A DNA stretch of 64,000 nucleotides from an uncultured bacterium. GTDB taxonomy: Bacteria; Myxococcota_A; Bradymonadia; Bradymonadales; Bradymonadaceae. Positions 60,876 to 64,000 of this stretch are shown here, one piece after another (the first letter of the stretch is position 1; each line of letters opens with the position of its first letter). The position numbers and the translations under genes are program-made. The notes under the pieces are model-generated. The model had not been told where the DNA came from. It did not search any database and saw only the letters and a program-made list of their open reading frames with translations. Location: NCBI GenBank assembly GCA_937981985.1, contig CALJNB010000015.1:1-64000 (forward strand), read 5' to 3'.

Positions 60876-61763
60876 ATGCGTTTTTGTACCACTTGTGGTC
60901 GCAATTTTGAGGGCGAACTTCCCGAATGTCCTCATGATGGAACCCCTTTGTTTGACATGGGGGCTCCAAATAAAGAACCACTCCTCGCGGGTGCGTCAGA
61001 TCCATGGAGGGAGGGAAGCGAAGCCGAGGTTGATCCTCCTGAGCCTCAAGTGGACGAGACTAAGGCTTCAGCGGAGTTAGAAGTCAAAAGTCCTGACGTG
61101 AGTGCGGAGGGTTTTGGTATCAAAAGCGATGCCACTCCAACGCATGGAGACGCCGACGATGCTGAAGTTTCTAAAGTATCCGACACAATCGATGGAAGTT
61201 CGGACAATCTCGAATCCGTTCTTTTCGATTCCAGTGACGAGTCGAAAGTTGATGCTGGAGACGAGGACTCTTTGGTCGACGATGTTTCGCGTGAGGTAAA
61301 GATAAAACAGAAAGAAGAGGTCATCCTTGACGATGCTTTAGCTCCGATCGAAGCCGGTAAGATACCAAAATCTAGTGGTGGCAGTAAGCTTATTCCGATT
61401 ATCTTGGTTCTTGTCTTACTGGGTGCGGCCGGATTCTATTTTGTCGGCGGCGGAAAAGAAATGCTTTCTCCTCCGGACGATGTGCCGGTTGTAACGAAAG
61501 AAGTTCCGAAGACGATTGTAAAAAAGGAAATCGACGCGGTTGGCGAACCAGTAGATATAGAAGAGAAAGTTGTCGAAGATACGAAATTAGCCGATACGGA
61601 AAATCCTCCAGCTACTGAAGAAGTTATACCTGAGCCCGTTAAAGAAGAACCGGTCGCGAAGGTTAAAAAACGTAAAAAAAGAGTTAAGAAGAAAGTCAAA
61701 AAGAAGAAAAGCTACGATCCCGAAGAAATGTTGAGAAGGGAACTCGAAGCCATGAATAAGTAG
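60876..61763 (+). CDS. zinc-ribbon, single-membrane-helix protein with Lys-rich tail
   Basis: I start at ATG 60876 (TTGGAG upstream), giving 295 residues. A zinc ribbon opens the protein (FCTTCGRNFEGELPECPHDG: Cys4, Cys7, Cys18, with His20 as possible fourth ligand). A long acidic disordered part (about 40-180) precedes one membrane helix (LIPIILVLVLLGAAGFYFVGG, about 190-210). After it comes a Pro/Val/Glu linker and a very basic C-terminus (KVKKRKKRVKKKVKKKKSY). With no signal peptide, the ribbon faces the cytoplasm and the basic tail the periplasm. This arrangement is common in myxobacterial proteins of unknown role. Confidence 0.7.
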   Translation: MRFCTTCGRNFEGELPECPHDGTPLFDMGAPNKEPLLAGASDPWREGSEAEVDPPEPQVDETKASAELEVKSPDVSAEGFGIKSDATPTHGDADDAEVSKVSDTIDGSSDNLESVLFDSSDESKVDAGDEDSLVDDVSREVKIKQKEEVILDDALAPIEAGKIPKSSGGSKLIPIILVLVLLGAAGFYFVGGGKEMLSPPDDVPVVTKEVPKTIVKKEIDAVGEPVDIEEKVVEDTKLADTENPPATEEVIPEPVKEEPVAKVKKRKKRVKKKVKKKKSYDPEEMLRRELEAMNK

Positions 61764-61777
61764 TAAATCTACTTACG

Positions 61778-62995
61778 TCACTCGTCTAGGAAAAGGTTGT
61801 TCGAAGTTTTTTTCAAAACCTCTCCGACGAGTAGTTTCCAGGTCGAATATCCACCCATCCATTCCTTTAGCAGCTTGGCTCTTGCGGTCTTCGCGTAAAT
61901 ACGAGCAGACCGGCCTTTGAGTACATCGCCTTTGGAATTCAAAGCTACGGTATTAGGGCCCATATCGATAACGAGTGGCCATGGCCGCTCCGACCAGCGT
62001 CCTACTTTTCGACCCGCTAAATCGGCGACGATATTACTTGCCGCAAGCCGTCCTTGTGCGACAGCGCAATGCGCGTTCATCGTAGCGGGAAGGTTGTCGA
62101 CGCAGTCGCCAACAATATAGATTTCACGATGCTCAAAATGCCGGAGCGTCGAGTCGCCAATTTGTTCGAGTGCGGGTTGGTTGAAGAAATCGTGACGTTT
62201 CACACCGGCACACCAAAAGATATTTTCAGAACCTAACGACGTTGCGTCTTCAAATACGAGTTCCGAATTTCCAAAACCACTCACTTTGGTCTTAAGTAAA
62301 AGTTCGACACCGATTTTTTGTAGCTCGTCTCTGACTGGACCAGATAGTTGCGGGAACTCCGTGAGCACGCGATCATCGGCATCCAATAGGACAACGTTTA
62401 CAAAAGAGCTCAATGACGGATATTTGGAGCGCGTGATTTCGGTAAGTGCGATGCGAAGTTTTGACGCGAGAGATATTCCAGTCGGCCCGGCGCCAACAAT
62501 GACGAAGGTGCACAACGAAGTAATCTTTGGTTTGGAATCTTTTGTCGATCTTAGAAGGAGGTCAGCTGCCTGTAGCGATTCTCTCATGCGTTCATTTACA
62601 TTCAAAAAGTCCGTAGCCGTTTTGCAGCCAATAACTCTTGTGTTTGACGGATCTAATCCTCTCCAGTTAATCGTGCTTCCCGCAGCTACGATCGCAAAGT
62701 CGTAAGAGAGATCGGTTTTTGCGGTATGAATTATTTTGTCTTTTGGAGAAATACGTATCACGCGATCGATTTCGATTTTTACCGGCGATGCGACGAGCTT
62801 ATTTAGATGAGTGGTCACCTGACTCACTTTCTCTTGCCCCGTTGCGACGTTTGCTAATTGGGGGGAAGCGAGGAAATGGGCCCGATCGGAGACCAGTGTG
62901 ATCTGTACCCGCTTCATGCCTCCCAACCTTTTTTTTAAGGTCCTTGCTGCTGCAATACCTGAGAACCCACCGCCGATTATTACTATTTTTCGCAT
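61778..62995 (-). CDS. FAD/NAD(P)-binding oxidoreductase, type II NADH dehydrogenase-like
   Basis: The roughly 405-residue flavoprotein has two Rossmann motifs (IVIIGGGFSGIAAARTL at the start and FVIVGAGPTGISLASKL in the middle) and the FAD-contacting IYIVGDCVDNLP. The overall order fits single-subunit NADH:quinone dehydrogenases and related disulfide-less reductases; there is no redox-active CxxxxC. The C-terminal membrane-anchoring helix of true NDH-2 is not evident, so the electron acceptor is open (quinone, or sulfide as donor in SQR-like relatives). I use ATG 62995; ATG 63010 adds five residues. No Shine-Dalgarno is clear for either. Confidence 0.82.
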   Translation of the reverse strand: MRKIVIIGGGFSGIAAARTLKKRLGGMKRVQITLVSDRAHFLASPQLANVATGQEKVSQVTTHLNKLVASPVKIEIDRVIRISPKDKIIHTAKTDLSYDFAIVAAGSTINWRGLDPSNTRVIGCKTATDFLNVNERMRESLQAADLLLRSTKDSKPKITSLCTFVIVGAGPTGISLASKLRIALTEITRSKYPSLSSFVNVVLLDADDRVLTEFPQLSGPVRDELQKIGVELLLKTKVSGFGNSELVFEDATSLGSENIFWCAGVKRHDFFNQPALEQIGDSTLRHFEHREIYIVGDCVDNLPATMNAHCAVAQGRLAASNIVADLAGRKVGRWSERPWPLVIDMGPNTVALNSKGDVLKGRSARIYAKTARAKLLKEWMGGYSTWKLLVGEVLKKTSNNLFLDE

Positions 62996-63123
62996 ATTTG
63001 AATATACCATATGCAGTGGTTGGTGGGGACGGGGAAATTTTTTTTTGGATCGAAAACCTCAACTTCTTCTTTCAGTTTAGTGGGATAAACAAAGGGCCAA
63101 AAGGAAACCTTACAAAAACGCAC

Positions 63124-63173
63124 ACCCCATATGTAGGCGGCTGTCCTACACCAAACCACTACATATAGTGGTT
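63124..63173 (+). promoter_or_regulatory. tandem NrdR-box-like operators upstream of nrdJ
   Basis: AACCACTACATATAGTGGTT (63154-63173) is an inverted repeat with eight-base arms and centre CATA, close to the NrdR box consensus ACACWATATATWGTGT. A second weaker match (ACCCCATATGTAGGCG, 63124-63139) lies exactly 32 bases upstream, about three helical turns, the usual spacing of paired boxes. NrdR represses ribonucleotide reductase genes. The nrdR gene is not in the window. Confidence 0.6.
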
Positions 63174-63179
63174 TTTATG

Positions 63180-63207
63180 TTGACTTCAAAACTGAGCCGG
63201 TTATCTT
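63180..63207 (+). promoter_or_regulatory. possible nrdJ promoter
   Basis: TTGACT and TATCTT are spaced by 16 bases and start seven bases after the strong NrdR-like box, so a repressor bound there would hinder RNA polymerase. The leader would be about 160 bases. Confidence 0.35.
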
Positions 63208-63372
63208 GAGGTTCTGGCTGAGGAGTCAGACACGAAACATTTTAGAAAAGTTTAAAATAAAATTATCCATTTTGTTTAGGGCTTTTATGCGCGTATTTTT
63301 CGTTAAAAGTACGTATTTTTACAATTTAACTTCGAAAAGAATTTCGAAGATTACTCCAAGGAAGGACCGACG

Positions 63373-64000
63373 ATGGCTACCACGATCGATACGACAGTTA
63401 CGGAAGAATTATCACAAACTAAACGTCTTAGAAAATTTTCGGGAACCAAACGCGGTCTGGAGATCAAGCGTTACTTCTCCACTGACGGTACGCATCCTTT
63501 CGACAAACTCGACTGGGAAATGCGCGATGCGGTTATCGGTGATGCAAAGGGCAACGTTGTTTTCGAACAAAAGAACGTTGAGATTCCAACACCATGGTCA
63601 CTCACAGCAACTAACGTAGTGGTTTCCAAATATTTCCGTGGGAAATTAGGTACAGCTGGACGCGAAACGAGTGTTAAACAACTCATTAACCGCGTTGTTG
63701 ATTCCATTAGTGATTGGGGAATCGCTCAAGGGTACTTTGTGACCAAGAAGGATGGCGAAATCTTCAGAGCTGAAATGAAGCATCTTGTCGTAAATCAAAA
63801 GGTAGCCTTCAACAGTCCTGTCTGGTTCAACGTCGGTGTTGAAGAACGACCGCAAGCTTCAGCATGTTTTATAAACTCGGTTGATGACACTATGGAGTCG
63901 ATTCTTGGTTTGGCAAAAACCGAAGGTATGCTTTTCAAATGGGGTTCCGGAGCCGGCTCTAACCTTTCTACTATTCGATCAAGCCGTGAATTTTTAAGCA
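63373..64000 (+). CDS. nrdJ: B12-dependent (class II) ribonucleotide reductase, N-terminal part
   Basis: Class II reductase turns ribonucleotides into deoxyribonucleotides using adenosylcobalamin, with or without oxygen. The first 209 residues are in the window. After an N-terminal arm (TKRLRKFSGTKRGLEIKRYF) come the family blocks FNSPVWFNVGVEE, QASACFINSVDDTMESIL and EGMLFKWGSGAGSNLSTIR, which include the first redox cysteine (SACFI). These blocks match the NrdJ type rather than class I NrdA. AAGGAAGG lies eight bases before the ATG. Two NrdR-like boxes sit upstream. The gene continues past the right edge. Confidence 0.93.
   Translation, partial: MATTIDTTVTEELSQTKRLRKFSGTKRGLEIKRYFSTDGTHPFDKLDWEMRDAVIGDAKGNVVFEQKNVEIPTPWSLTATNVVVSKYFRGKLGTAGRETSVKQLINRVVDSISDWGIAQGYFVTKKDGEIFRAEMKHLVVNQKVAFNSPVWFNVGVEERPQASACFINSVDDTMESILGLAKTEGMLFKWGSGAGSNLSTIRSSREFLS

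Larger units (their letters stand above)
62996..63372. other. divergent intergenic region upstream of nrdJ
   Basis: This 377-base region separates the flavoprotein gene (minus) from nrdJ (plus). It contains NrdR-box-like operators at 63124-63173 and a possible promoter at 63180-63207. The frame that crosses 63206-63619 overlaps nrdJ out of frame and has no coding character. I looked for a cobalamin riboswitch, expected for a B12-dependent enzyme, and saw no conserved core. Confidence 0.5.

Noticed and set aside
63000..63372. Cobalamin riboswitch expected before nrdJ
   Set aside because: No conserved B12-box core or matching pairing elements could be found; NrdR-like boxes explain the region better.
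63206..63619. Plus-strand frame of 137 codons before and over the start of nrdJ
   Set aside because: Overlaps the well-supported nrdJ start in another frame; its N-terminal part lies in an AT-rich leader and has no coding character.

Overview
The window looks like a chromosomal segment of a Gram-negative predatory or surface-active bacterium of the Myxococcota (former Deltaproteobacteria). The pointers are a C-terminal sorting signal of the MYXO-CTERM kind on a giant thrombospondin-type-3 protein, a leftover myxobacterial-type disulfide repeat, many secreted lipoproteins with Cys-rich and Asn-rich segments, a type II secretion operon and an OleC-like enzyme. Base composition is only moderate (roughly mid-40s percent GC by eye), lower than in cultured myxobacteria, so this may be an uncultured lineage; that placement is inference. 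No tRNA, rRNA, CRISPR array, insertion sequence or prophage was seen.

Left part (1-24.5 kb) is mostly housekeeping: the start of a type II secretion operon (gspC-gspD, leaving the window on the left), an AstE/AspA-type metallohydrolase, deoC, a decayed acyl-CoA-synthetase-like protein, a XerD-type recombinase, recG-priA, selO, tex, an AT-rich acetyltransferase patch, a MoxR/VWA pair, and a lipid-linked pair (diacylglycerol-kinase-like plus OleC-like adenylating enzyme).

Middle part (24.5-49 kb) is a secretome region. It holds a lipoprotein with a PEP-synthase-type nucleotide-binding domain, a beta-propeller-like lipoprotein, two tandem Cys-rich lipoprotein paralogues with a visible recombination scar between them, and OB-fold lipoproteins. 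A tightly packed six-gene cluster (32815-40418) encodes an OB-fold protein, an outer-membrane barrel carrying Cys/His-rich and nine-fold Lys-Cys hexapeptide repeats, a lamin-tail lipoprotein, a degenerate phospholipase-D-fold lipoprotein, a phospholipase-D-fold lipoprotein with both HKD motifs intact fused to a lamin-tail domain, and a small lipoprotein. Lamin-tail, OB-fold and HKD domains recur together in secreted nucleases, so I infer a surface system that binds and cleaves extracellular nucleic acid (or another phosphodiester). This is the best candidate for an undescribed system. Two paralogous beta-helix lipoproteins follow, then a five-domain S1 protein and thioredoxin.

Right part (49-64 kb): a 1943-residue thrombospondin-type-3/cadherin-like surface protein next to an OmpA-family protein that also carries thrombospondin-type-3 repeats (a plausible calcium-dependent envelope pair), an enoyl-CoA hydratase/isomerase, hutI, two Lys/Glu-rich envelope proteins, a type-II-NADH-dehydrogenase-like flavoprotein and the start of the B12-dependent ribonucleotide reductase nrdJ, preceded by NrdR-box-like operators.

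All domain calls are by eye from translated sequence; no database search was run.
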